This document shows, piece by piece, positions 1-7,067 of a stretch of 14,290 nucleotides of DNA. Within the stretch, counting starts at the first letter, position 1. Each line of letters begins with the position of its first letter. Below the pieces are notes generated by a model. It had not been told where the DNA came from, ran no database searches, and saw nothing but the letters and a program-made list of their open reading frames with translations. The DNA comes from a bacterium (GTDB taxonomy: Bacteria > Spirochaetota > Spirochaetia > JABEVK01), in assembly GCA_021781625.1 (NCBI GenBank), contig JAJXWL010000006.1, forward strand, positions 13,249-27,538, read 5' to 3'. Position numbers and translations under genes: made by a program.

Positions 1-65
1 ACCACGATACGGTAATAAGGCCGCTTCTTGGCGCCGAATCTTTTCAAACGAATCGAAACGCTCAT
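1..65 (-). CDS. rpsP: 30S ribosomal protein S16, N-terminal part (cut by the window edge)
   Basis: Only the first 21 codons are present. They read MSVSIRLKRFGAKKRPYYRI and then V, the conserved N-terminus of bacterial S16, a small-subunit protein that binds 16S rRNA. The start is secured by a perfect AGGAGG Shine-Dalgarno at 70-75, four bases ahead of the ATG. This ribosome-binding site begins right next to the ffh stop codon, and only 10 bases separate the two genes, so ffh and rpsP should share a transcript. The ffh-rpsP order is common in bacteria and is often followed by rimM, trmD and rplS, which would lie beyond the left edge. Confidence 0.93.
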   Translation of the reverse strand, partial: MSVSIRLKRFGAKKRPYYRIV

Positions 66-75
66 CGTTCCTCCT

Positions 76-1413
76 TTAAAATGGCATACCGCCAAACTGC
101 TTGGCGACCTTCGATTGAAGGTCCTTGCTTTTGGCGACTTTCTTCATCATTAGTTTCGTTTTCTCGAACTTCTTCAAAAAAACATTCACATCGTAGACCG
201 TAGTTCCACTGCCCTGCGCCACGCGTTTACGGCGGCTGGGCCCCAAGATCAACGGATTCTTACGTTCTTTGAGGGTCATCGACAGGATGATCGCTTCTTC
301 ACGCTTCATAAGCCGTTCATCGACAGCACCCTCGGGAACTTGTCCCGCCAAGCCCGGAATCATGGCCATAAGCTGTTGAACCGAGCCCATCTTGCGGACC
401 TTTTTAAATTGGTCTAGGTAATCTTCAAGGGTAAAGGTGCTTGACGCCATCTTGGTCTGAAGCGCGGCGGCTTCTTTGGCATCAAACGTTTCTTGGGCTT
501 TTTCGACCAGCGAAACAACGTCACCCATGCCCAGAATCCGACTGGCGAAACGATCTGGGTAAAAGGGTTCGAGGTTTTCAATCTTTTCACCGACACCAAC
601 AAACTTGATAGGTTTGCCGGTGATAGTCTTCAACGATAGGGCCGCGCCACCCCGGGTATCCGAATCGAATTTCGAAAGAATGATACCTGTGAGTCCGACC
701 TTGGTGTCAAAAGTTTGAGCAATTTCTACCGCGTTCTGACCGGTCATAGCGTCGGCGACCAGCAAGGTTTCAACGGGGTCAACGGCTTTCTTTACGGCGG
801 CAACTTCGGCCATGAGGGGTTCATCCACCTGCAGACGGCCCGCCGTATCGACGATCATGGTATCAAAAAGGTTCTTCTTGGCGTATTTGAGGGCATTTTG
901 AGCCACGCGCACTGGGTCCTGTGAAGCCTCTTGATAGACCTCTACCCCAATAGAACGGCCCAAGACCGCCAATTGTTCGACGGCGGCAGGGCGTTGCAGG
1001 TCGGCCGCTACGAGAAGAACCTTGCGGCCGCTATTTTTCAACCGAGCGGCAAGTTTTGCCGTTGTCGTGGTTTTTCCCGAACCTTGAAGACCGAGAAACA
1101 GAATAACGCTGAGCGTATCAGGGCCCTTGAGGGCTAAATCCTGCTTCTCATCCCCGAGCAGCTTCACCATGCGGTCAAATAAGATTTTGACAAACTGCTG
1201 ACCAGGGTTAACGGAGCGCAGAACGGCTGCGCCCTGGGCCTCTTCTAAGGTCTGGTTCACAAAACGCCGAACAACACGGAGGTTGACGTCAGCTTCGAGC
1301 AGAGCGATTTTAATCTCTTCAAGAACTTCTTGAACGTTCTTTTCAGAAATCGAGGCTTTACCGGACAATGTCCTGAGAATATCAGAAAACTTAGACGTCA
1401 GACCTTCAAACAT
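76..1413 (-). CDS. ffh: Signal recognition particle protein Ffh (SRP54 GTPase)
   Basis: This is a 445-residue protein of normal length for the family. Ffh binds 4.5S RNA and signal sequences of nascent membrane proteins and docks with FtsY. The order is a helical N domain (about 1-90), the GTPase G domain (about 100-295) and the M domain (about 300-445). Visible GTPase motifs are the P-loop GLQGSGKT at 108-115, DLQRPAAVEQL at 138-148, DTAGR at 189-193, SKFD at 247-250 (Ser in place of the usual Thr of TKxD) and the closing GVGEKIENLEPF near 273. The RNA-binding helix-turn-helix of the M domain shows as SRRKRVAQGSGTT at 393-405. Start MFEGLTSKFS aligns with the family N-terminus, yet no Shine-Dalgarno precedes it; a good promoter ends about 10 bases upstream (separate entry). 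It follows the lipoprotein gene by 45 bases and leads into rpsP. Confidence 0.97.
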   Translation of the reverse strand: MFEGLTSKFSDILRTLSGKASISEKNVQEVLEEIKIALLEADVNLRVVRRFVNQTLEEAQGAAVLRSVNPGQQFVKILFDRMVKLLGDEKQDLALKGPDTLSVILFLGLQGSGKTTTTAKLAARLKNSGRKVLLVAADLQRPAAVEQLAVLGRSIGVEVYQEASQDPVRVAQNALKYAKKNLFDTMIVDTAGRLQVDEPLMAEVAAVKKAVDPVETLLVADAMTGQNAVEIAQTFDTKVGLTGIILSKFDSDTRGGAALSLKTITGKPIKFVGVGEKIENLEPFYPDRFASRILGMGDVVSLVEKAQETFDAKEAAALQTKMASSTFTLEDYLDQFKKVRKMGSVQQLMAMIPGLAGQVPEGAVDERLMKREEAIILSMTLKERKNPLILGPSRRKRVAQGSGTTVYDVNVFLKKFEKTKLMMKKVAKSKDLQSKVAKQFGGMPF

Positions 1414-1422
1414 AGACGTTAG

Positions 1423-1452
1423 TTTATACAGTATTCAGCGGATTTTCGTCAA
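1423..1452 (-). promoter_or_regulatory. Sigma70-type promoter for ffh, predicting a near-leaderless mRNA
   Basis: On the minus strand, TTGACG (1452-1447, 5 of 6 to the -35 consensus) is followed by an 18-base spacer and TATAAA (1428-1423, 5 of 6 to the -10 consensus). The ffh ATG begins at 1413, nine bases after the -10 box. A start site 6 to 9 bases downstream of the -10 would therefore fall within about three bases of the ATG or on it. The sequence just before the ATG (AACTAACGTCT) has no Shine-Dalgarno-like run, which agrees with leaderless initiation. The promoter would let ffh-rpsP be expressed apart from the smc group. Confidence 0.6.
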
Positions 1453-1458
1453 CCCAAG

Positions 1459-2853
1459 TTACCGTACGTCAAGAATTTGACGATCTAAGGCGGCACTCCG
1501 TTCTCCCGCTTTCATCCAGTACGAGCTAAGCGGATAATCGCTGACTAGGGTGCGATAAAGCCGCCATGCTTTGATCAGATCCTGCTCACGCCCCGGCTGT
1601 TCAAGCAACGAGGCCTTTAAAAACAGCCAACGGTCCCGTGCGGTAGGAATGGGGTACCACGTGGGATAATAGGCTGCCCACGCCAGGCCGTCGTCGGGAC
1701 GTTTGAACTTCTTTAAGGCGGCCAGGACATCGAGGTACAGCTGTTCCTGGGGAATTTGATGAAACTTAACCCAGTAGGGTAACAGCGTTTCTAAATCGTC
1801 TTTGGGGTCAGCCAAGGCCAGCCTGGTGGCGAGCTCTAAGCTGGCCGAACGTTGAGGCGACTCTTTGGCCAGGTTGCGGCGAAGGTACTTTAAGGCTTCT
1901 TCTGGTTGGCCATTTTGCGCCAAAAGGCTGCCGATCTTCCAGTTGGCCAGAGTATTTTCGGGCGAATAATCCCGTAAAAGCGTCTGCACGGCGGGCGGTA
2001 CATTGCCCTGAACGGCTTCAACCGTGGCCTTTTCTTCTGGGGTTGGTTTTTCAGAGGGTGCCGACTGCACGCTGGCCCCTGCCAGAGTTTCAGAAGGACG
2101 AGAAGCTCGTGGTAACACATGAAGCTTGACTAAGCGGCTTTCGACCATACCGGTGGCCAGATCTTGGCGCTGAAAGACCAGACTCCACTCGCCTGGTTTT
2201 TGGGGTCGAAAGAGAAAGCTAGTTCCCTTGGCCTCCCTCCGGCTTTCAAGAAAGCCCACCTCTTTTTGCTGCCTCGAGGGGTCAAGGTACACCCAGTTGG
2301 TCTTGGCGAATTGCACAAAGACATCCTCGCCAGCGTGAGCGGTGATGTCTTGGGGTTTGACATCCCCCGTGGCTTGCGGAGTGCTGGGAAGCAAGCTTGG
2401 CACCGGTTCGGGGGGTGGCCCTGCGGGTGGAGGTAAGGCCGGGTGAGCCGGTACCCAGGAGGCGCTTTTTTGGTCTGGAGCCGGCGAAGGCGAGGGAGCG
2501 GGTGAAGGGGGTGGCGAAGAGCCTTCGCCCGAGGCAAGGGGAGATGAAGGGGCTCCTTGAGGAGGTGTCGAAGGCTTTAACGGCAATACAGGGGGCTGGT
2601 AGGGTTGTGCAGGCGGCGGGTTGAGCACCCCCAGGACGAACGGCGCGTGTTGGGGAGTCAACAGGTAGTGCTTGGGTAACTCGACCGCCGGTGGGTCAAC
2701 CACAACTGAGGTCATGGGCGGCCGCTGGGGGGGCGTCTCAAAGTGAACCGGTTGTGAAGGCTCAGGAGTCGGCTTTGCAGGCGTTGGTAACGCTAGCGTT
2801 GAGCACGAGGCGATCAAAAGTGCCGCGAGGACACCCAGGCCTTGAACACGCAT
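1459..2853 (-). CDS. Proline-rich lipoprotein with a beta-sandwich-like segment and TPR-like helices
   Basis: This 464-residue protein is not assignable to a named family. The ATG at 2853 is chosen over upstream in-frame codons because it gives a lipoprotein signal peptide, MRVQGLGVLAALLIASC, with lipobox I-A-S-C and the lipidated Cys at 17. The ATG also overlaps the stop of the preceding gene (TGATG). A proline-rich stretch (about 21-165, with repeated PSP/PAP and PPP runs) would extend from the membrane. Residues about 166-248 look like a beta-rich, Ig-like segment (DITAHAGEDVFVQF, NWVYLD, FLFRPQKPGEWSLVFQ, VKLHVLP). From about 285 to the end it is helical and TPR-like (for example NWKIGSLLAQNGQPEEALKY). 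I infer an envelope-anchored scaffold; the partner is unknown. It follows smc and a small membrane protein in one transcription unit. Confidence 0.8.
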   Translation of the reverse strand: MRVQGLGVLAALLIASCSTLALPTPAKPTPEPSQPVHFETPPQRPPMTSVVVDPPAVELPKHYLLTPQHAPFVLGVLNPPPAQPYQPPVLPLKPSTPPQGAPSSPLASGEGSSPPPSPAPSPSPAPDQKSASWVPAHPALPPPAGPPPEPVPSLLPSTPQATGDVKPQDITAHAGEDVFVQFAKTNWVYLDPSRQQKEVGFLESRREAKGTSFLFRPQKPGEWSLVFQRQDLATGMVESRLVKLHVLPRASRPSETLAGASVQSAPSEKPTPEEKATVEAVQGNVPPAVQTLLRDYSPENTLANWKIGSLLAQNGQPEEALKYLRRNLAKESPQRSASLELATRLALADPKDDLETLLPYWVKFHQIPQEQLYLDVLAALKKFKRPDDGLAWAAYYPTWYPIPTARDRWLFLKASLLEQPGREQDLIKAWRLYRTLVSDYPLSSYWMKAGERSAALDRQILDVR

Positions 2854-3248
2854 CAGGGAGCCTCGTTCAACAGGTTGCGTATCTGTTGATTGTTCTTTTG
2901 TGGTAGATGGAGCAAGTTCAACTGGGCCGGAGGAATCCAGTACTGTTTGAGCTGTTGACTGATGCTGTTCAGGCCCTGATCCGAAGGGCTGTTCCAAGGG
3001 CCAGACAACCAACTTCCGCCCGGTTGTGCAAAGCGAAAATCATTTAAAAAGAGTTCCTTGGGAATGGTCGAAGCTACATCAGAACGAAAAGGACTTTGTG
3101 AGGGCAAAAGATCATCCGGTACGGCAGGTTTCCCCAAAAGGACCACCAAGGCGGTCACCAGGGCTGCCAGCAACGATAGGCCCCCCGAAACGAGCCAGAA
3201 CACCCGCCACTCTCGCGGTTGAATCAGCTTTTTTTTCTCGAGCCTCAT
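2853..3248 (-). CDS. Small single-pass membrane protein of unknown function
   Basis: This 131-residue protein is not recognised. It has a basic N-terminus (MRLEKKK), one transmembrane segment at about 16-38 (VFWLVSGGLSLLAALVTALV) and a roughly 90-residue tail ending in a Gln/Asn/Leu-rich stretch (about 95-128). The positive N-terminus predicts N-in, C-out topology. The start at 3248 is chosen because a purine-rich GGAGGGTGGAG sits just upstream; a longer in-frame extension to 3347 would run into the end of smc. It begins 16 bases after the smc stop, and its TGA overlaps the lipoprotein ATG by one base, so the two are probably made in fixed ratio. It could be a partner or membrane anchor of the lipoprotein. 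Confidence 0.78.
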   Translation of the reverse strand: MRLEKKKLIQPREWRVFWLVSGGLSLLAALVTALVVLLGKPAVPDDLLPSQSPFRSDVASTIPKELFLNDFRFAQPGGSWLSGPWNSPSDQGLNSISQQLKQYWIPPAQLNLLHLPQKNNQQIRNLLNEAP

Positions 3249-3264
3249 CGCTCCACCCTCCACC

Positions 3265-6060
3265 TCATGACTGATCCCCTTGTGAATCCCCCGTAGCCAG
3301 TCGAAGGGCAATGATCTTAGAAATGCCCGGGTCTTCCATAGTAACACCGATCATGGTCGATGCGCCCGCTGCGGTTTTTTTATTATGCGAAATGACAATG
3401 AACTGCGAGGTTTTGGCAAACTCGAAGAGCATGTTGACAAAGCGGTCCACGTTGGCTTCATCCAAGGCGGCGTCGATTTCATCCAAAAGACAAAACGGTG
3501 AGGGTTTGACTTGAAAGGTGGCAAACAACAGGGCCACCGCTGTCATCGATTTCTCACCCCCCGACAGCAGGCTAATACTTTCTAGCTTTTTTCCTGGGGG
3601 CTGACAAAAAAGATCAATACCCGATTCTAGGGGGTTAGCCGGATCGCTTAAGCGCAACTCGGCCCGGCCACCGCCGAACAACCGACGAAAGACCTGGTGA
3701 AACTGGGTTTGAATCTCCTGGAAGGTTTTCTCGAACAACAGAACACTTTCACGACGAATTTCTTTGGTCACCTGATTGAGGTCTTCACGGGCTTTTTTGA
3801 GGTCGTCGGACTGCGAGGTCAAAAAGCGGTAGCGTTCATCCACCTCGGCAAACTCTTCGACCGCCATAAGGTTGACTTGACCCAGCGCTTTCAAAGCCTC
3901 TTTCTTGTCGTTCCACAGGTCTTTTTCATCTGCCTCATCCAAGCTGTCCAAAGATGCCAACGACTCAGCAAGATCTACCGAATGTTTATCGCGAAAGTGA
4001 TCCAGCACAGCCTGAATCTCGGTATCAAGCTGGGCCTTGTGCACTTGAAACCGCTCTACCTCGCGTTGAAAGTCCGCCAGTTGATTCATTTTTTGCTTGA
4101 TGCCTTGTTCCAACCCCAGCATTTGCTGGTTCTTTTCACGGATCGCGGTGTCCAACTTGTCGGTATCGCCCCTCAGGACATTATCCTGACGAGAAAGCTC
4201 GGCCTCTTGGGTCTTTAAGCCCTCTAGATGCGTATCAATCAAGCGGATCCTTTCGCGGTGTTCCTCTTGATCGCGCTCATTTTCTTGACGGCTCCACTCT
4301 TGCTCTTGAACTCGTTGGTAGAGTTCCGCTAAAGCCGTTTCTCCGGCTTGAGCCTGAGCGTTCATGGTACCTTGCCGAATTTTTAGCTCTTCGAGGCTCT
4401 GCCGGTACTCTTCGACTTGCCCGGTAAGGCGGGTAGCTTGAGCACGGTGCGCCACAATCGCACTCTGCGCCTCTGCCGCCCGCTGACGGCTGGCATTGAT
4501 TTTTCCTTCTAAGGACCGTTTTTGCGTGACAATGCCTTCGGGGGCCAAGAACTCTTGCAAAAAACTCGGCACAGAATCTCGATACCGAACCCACTGTTCC
4601 TGGACGCCGTTTAAAAGGGTGGCTAGCTCCTGCCAGCTTTGAGCTAGCTTTTCTAAAAAGGCCCAAGGAGCGTCATCCGGCCAGGAACGGACCGAAAGAA
4701 CATCAGTCAAGAGGCCAGCACGACCGTTGGTTTGAATGAGGGCATTGGCCAGCCCCTGATCTACCACGTGCGCCAAACTCGCTAGCTTGGCGCTGTCTGG
4801 GGCCGACTGGAGGCCCACCTCAAGCTCGTGTACCAAGCGGTCGGTAACATCACCCAACTCGTTGAGCAACTGCCGTTCCGTTTGCGTTTCGTTGGTGATG
4901 GTCTGCTCGGCGTCTTGAATCAGCTGTGCCAGCGCCATCAACTCCAGCTTCGCGGTTTCAATATTCCTTTCAAAGAGCGTAATGTTGTCTTGGCAAGCCG
5001 CAAGTTCTTGATCGCGTTGATGCTTTTGAACCAGCTTTTCTTGAATTTCTGCTTGGAGGGTGCTCAGGCGTTCGGCAAACGTTTTAGCCCGGCTTTCGGT
5101 CAACGCTAGCTGGTTCTCGTGATGTGAGCGGCGCTCTTGTTGAACCTTGACCTGGTTTTGAATCGAGGATTTTTCAAGGTCCAGCCCATAAAGCTGTTTT
5201 TGCCCCGCCACCAGCTGTTCTTCCCAGCCAGAAACTTCCTTTAACCCCGCCTCAAGCGTCCGGTTAAGCTCTTCGAGGCCGTTTTGCGTATCCGACCGTT
5301 GAGCTTGCTTTTCTTCGAGCTTTTGAGCCCAAACCGCGCGACTGGTGGTAAGCTCCTTTATCTTGCGGAGTTGTTGCCGTTTTTCAAGTTCAAAAACCTC
5401 TTGCCTGAGGGCACGGTAAGCCTTCGTTTTTTCGGCTTGCTTTTGCAGACTTTCGCGGGTTCGGCGAATCTCGGCAAGAATTCCTTCGAGCTGACGGAGG
5501 TTCTCTTCAGTTTTTTCTAGCTTGCGCTCCGCTTCTTGACCGCGCATGCGGGTTTTGGTAATGCCAGCGGCCTCTTCAAACAGGTACCGCCGTTCTTCGG
5601 GTTTCGTCGACAAAATTTGATCGATCCGGCCCTGCTCCATCACTGAATAGGCTGACTTACCTACCCCGGTGTCATAAAAGAGCTCACGAACCTCTTTGAG
5701 CTTGACGGGCGTTTCATTGATAAAGTATTCACTTTCACCCGAGCGGTAGAGACGGCGTTTCACGCAAATTTCGGCGACATCAAGGTCAAGCACGCGGGTT
5801 TCATTCGAAAGGGTAAGGCTGACTTCGGCTACGGCCAGGGCTTTTCGCGACTCAGTGCCGTTAAAGATGAGGTCTTCCATCTTATCAGCGCGCAAGGAAC
5901 GGCTAGCCTGCTCGCCGAGCACCCATTTGAGAGCATCTACAACATTGCTCTTGCCACAGCCGTTGGGGCCGAGCAGGGCGGTAATTCCCGGCGTAAATTC
6001 GATCCGGCTACGGTCAGCAAACGACTTGAAGCCAAAGATCTCCATACTTTTCAAAAACAA
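3265..6060 (-). CDS. smc: Chromosome segregation SMC ATPase, short form
   Basis: SMC is the DNA-loop-forming ATPase of bacterial condensin. The N-terminal head has Walker A GPNGCGKS at 31-38 and the Q-loop region SVMEQGRIDQIL at 139-150. The C-terminal head has signature LLSGGEKSMTAVALLFA at 831-847, Walker B FCLLDEIDAALDEANV at 856-871 and the switch His in ISHNK near 892. Two long coiled-coil arms (about 175-405 and 515-720) flank a non-coiled centre. At 931 residues it is clearly shorter than typical SMC (about 1150-1200), with shorter arms and a reduced hinge. The start is TTG at 6060, because MFLKSMEIFGFKSFADR fits the family and AGGGG lies six bases upstream; the next ATG (6045) would cut off MFLKS. 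It heads the unit leading to two envelope-protein genes. ScpA and ScpB are not in the window. Confidence 0.95.
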   Translation of the reverse strand: MFLKSMEIFGFKSFADRSRIEFTPGITALLGPNGCGKSNVVDALKWVLGEQASRSLRADKMEDLIFNGTESRKALAVAEVSLTLSNETRVLDLDVAEICVKRRLYRSGESEYFINETPVKLKEVRELFYDTGVGKSAYSVMEQGRIDQILSTKPEERRYLFEEAAGITKTRMRGQEAERKLEKTEENLRQLEGILAEIRRTRESLQKQAEKTKAYRALRQEVFELEKRQQLRKIKELTTSRAVWAQKLEEKQAQRSDTQNGLEELNRTLEAGLKEVSGWEEQLVAGQKQLYGLDLEKSSIQNQVKVQQERRSHHENQLALTESRAKTFAERLSTLQAEIQEKLVQKHQRDQELAACQDNITLFERNIETAKLELMALAQLIQDAEQTITNETQTERQLLNELGDVTDRLVHELEVGLQSAPDSAKLASLAHVVDQGLANALIQTNGRAGLLTDVLSVRSWPDDAPWAFLEKLAQSWQELATLLNGVQEQWVRYRDSVPSFLQEFLAPEGIVTQKRSLEGKINASRQRAAEAQSAIVAHRAQATRLTGQVEEYRQSLEELKIRQGTMNAQAQAGETALAELYQRVQEQEWSRQENERDQEEHRERIRLIDTHLEGLKTQEAELSRQDNVLRGDTDKLDTAIREKNQQMLGLEQGIKQKMNQLADFQREVERFQVHKAQLDTEIQAVLDHFRDKHSVDLAESLASLDSLDEADEKDLWNDKKEALKALGQVNLMAVEEFAEVDERYRFLTSQSDDLKKAREDLNQVTKEIRRESVLLFEKTFQEIQTQFHQVFRRLFGGGRAELRLSDPANPLESGIDLFCQPPGKKLESISLLSGGEKSMTAVALLFATFQVKPSPFCLLDEIDAALDEANVDRFVNMLFEFAKTSQFIVISHNKKTAAGASTMIGVTMEDPGISKIIALRLATGDSQGDQS

Positions 6061-6075
6061 AGATGACCCCTGGGC

Positions 6076-6094
6076 GCAAGAACAATTTTCTTGC
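6076..6094. repeat. Perfect 7-base inverted repeat in the smc leader / operator region
   Basis: GCAAGAA-CAATT-TTCTTGC has 7-base arms and a 5-base loop. It shares its right end with the divergent -10 palindrome. If smc starts from the predicted -10, this hairpin lies in the 5' leader of its mRNA, just ahead of the AGGGG ribosome-binding site and TTG start, where it could affect initiation. It could equally be a DNA operator. No U-run follows on either strand that would make it a classic terminator. Confidence 0.4.
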
Positions 6095-6105
6095 TAACAT
6101 TAGCA
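6092..6105. promoter_or_regulatory. Symmetric divergent -10 region (smc / rnhB)
   Basis: The palindrome TGCTAA-CA-TTAGCA lies between the divergent genes smc and rnhB. Read on the plus strand it contains an extended -10 (TG-C-TAACAT, 6092-6100). Read on the minus strand it contains another (TG-C-TAATGT, 6105-6097). On the minus strand a weak -35 (TTGCGT) sits 17 bases upstream of TAATGT. No good -35 is seen on the plus strand. Both genes would then share a single face-to-face promoter core, and a dimeric repressor could also use the site. This is read from sequence only. Confidence 0.4.
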
Positions 6106-6142
6106 TTCAGCGAAGAAAAACGCAAGGTAAAGGAAAAAGGCG

Positions 6143-6712
6143 GTGGGTATGGAGCACACAGGAAAGATCATCTGTGGTCTGGATGAAGCAGGCCGTGGGC
6201 CCTTGGCCGGACCCGTAACAGCGGCCTGTGTTATCTTAGGTACTGACTTTCCCCTTGACGAAGTCGCTGACAGTAAGACCTTGTCCGAAAAGGCACGCGA
6301 ACGGGCTTTTAAGCTCATTCTGAGCCAGGCGCAAGTCGGACTTGGTTGGAGCTGGCCAGAAGAAATTGATCGCCTGAACATTTTGCAAGCCAGCCTTTTG
6401 GCGATGCGCCGGGCTTACGAAGCCTTGGGGTGTGGTGCCGATTATGCTTATGTGGATGGCAATCAATGGCCGGGGTTGTCTATCCCCGGCGAAGCCGTTA
6501 TTCGAGGGGATGCTTTGATTCCGTGCATTAGCGCGGCTTCGATTGTAGCCAAAGTGGCCCGCGATCACTGGATGCTCCGCTGGTCGTGGTTGGATGATCG
6601 GTATGGCTTTGAAGTTCACAAAGGGTACCCTACGGCCGCCCACCGGCAAGCGCTGGTTCAGCATGGGCCGTCGGTCATTCACCGCAAAAGTTTTCGTTGG
6701 AAAGCGGTGTAA
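6143..6712 (+). CDS. rnhB: Ribonuclease HII
   Basis: RNase HII cuts RNA in RNA-DNA hybrids and removes single ribonucleotides from DNA. All family motifs are present in a 189-residue protein of normal length: CGLDEAGRGPLAGPV at 11-25 (catalytic Asp14 and Glu15), DSKTLSEKARE at 43-53, YVDGN with Asp105, RGDALIPCISAASIVAKVARD with Asp123, KGYPTAAH at 160-167, and the C-terminal IHRKSF. The four acidic active-site residues are intact. The start is uncertain: GTG at 6143 has AAGGA eight bases upstream, and ATG at 6149 would remove two residues (MEHTGKIICGLDE). It is transcribed alone, divergent from smc and convergent with the PUR-domain gene; its stop is 25 bases from that gene's stop. Confidence 0.96.
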   Translation: MGMEHTGKIICGLDEAGRGPLAGPVTAACVILGTDFPLDEVADSKTLSEKARERAFKLILSQAQVGLGWSWPEEIDRLNILQASLLAMRRAYEALGCGADYAYVDGNQWPGLSIPGEAVIRGDALIPCISAASIVAKVARDHWMLRWSWLDDRYGFEVHKGYPTAAHRQALVQHGPSVIHRKSFRWKAV

Positions 6713-6737
6713 AGTTAAAAAGCGGTTTACGAGAGCC

Positions 6738-7067
6738 TTAGTCGTGATGACGGTCGCGAACATCCTCGCGATCTCGATCCCGGTCACGAACGACAGCTCG
6801 GTATCGAACGGGACGTTCGCTGGCGGGCTTGGCAGCCTTCTTTTCCGCTTTCAAAAATGCCACAGCTTGATTTAAGCCATCCAAAAAGGTTTCTAGGTCC
6901 TCTTCAAAGACGACCATCGAATGACGCTCGAAGGAACTATCAACCTGCTTTTTACTTTCTACCATGTTAAGGAACAGGTCGCCATGGCGGTTTTCCTTGA
7001 TGTTAAAGAAATATGTCCGCTTTCCTGTCGACGTTTTGGTAGAAAAGACTTCACCCCGAATACCCAT
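6738..7067 (-). CDS. PUR-domain (BpuR/DUF3276-like) nucleic-acid-binding protein with an Arg-Asp tail
   Basis: Residues 1-78 of this 109-residue protein match the small PUR-alpha-like domain known from spirochaetes and Bacteroidetes: MGIRGEVFSTKTSTGKRTYF and the following KENRHGDLFLNMVESKK. Borrelia BpuR of this family binds single-stranded and double-stranded nucleic acid and regulates expression. The tail (about 79-109) is basic, then becomes a dense Arg/Asp repeat (VRDRDRDREDVRDRHHD), probably disordered. The start is ATG at 7067, with GAGGAAGAGGG just upstream; in-frame codons further up would add residues not seen in the family. The first 17 bases overlap the end of the helicase gene, so translation is probably coupled. 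Identity of the domain is strong; its ligand here is unknown. Confidence 0.9.
   Translation of the reverse strand: MGIRGEVFSTKTSTGKRTYFFNIKENRHGDLFLNMVESKKQVDSSFERHSMVVFEEDLETFLDGLNQAVAFLKAEKKAAKPASERPVRYRAVVRDRDRDREDVRDRHHD

Noticed and set aside
2130..2537. Open frames on both strands inside the proline-rich part of the lipoprotein gene
   Set aside because: G+C-rich proline codons keep other frames open. The lipoprotein frame has a signal peptide, a lipobox and a start coupled to the preceding stop.
3697..4218. A 173-codon open frame on the plus strand inside smc
   Set aside because: It lies opposite the SMC coiled-coil and C-terminal head coding sequence. Its Leu/Phe-rich translation is the expected antisense of Glu/Lys/Gln-rich coiled-coil codons, and the minus-strand SMC reading is certain.
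6076..6094. Rho-independent terminator
   Set aside because: The 7-base stem is A/T-rich, lies between divergent gene starts, and is not followed by a U-run on either strand.
6236..6787. A 183-codon open frame on the minus strand across rnhB
   Set aside because: It is antisense to the full set of RNase HII motifs, has no family features, and its upstream end runs over the 3' end of the PUR gene.
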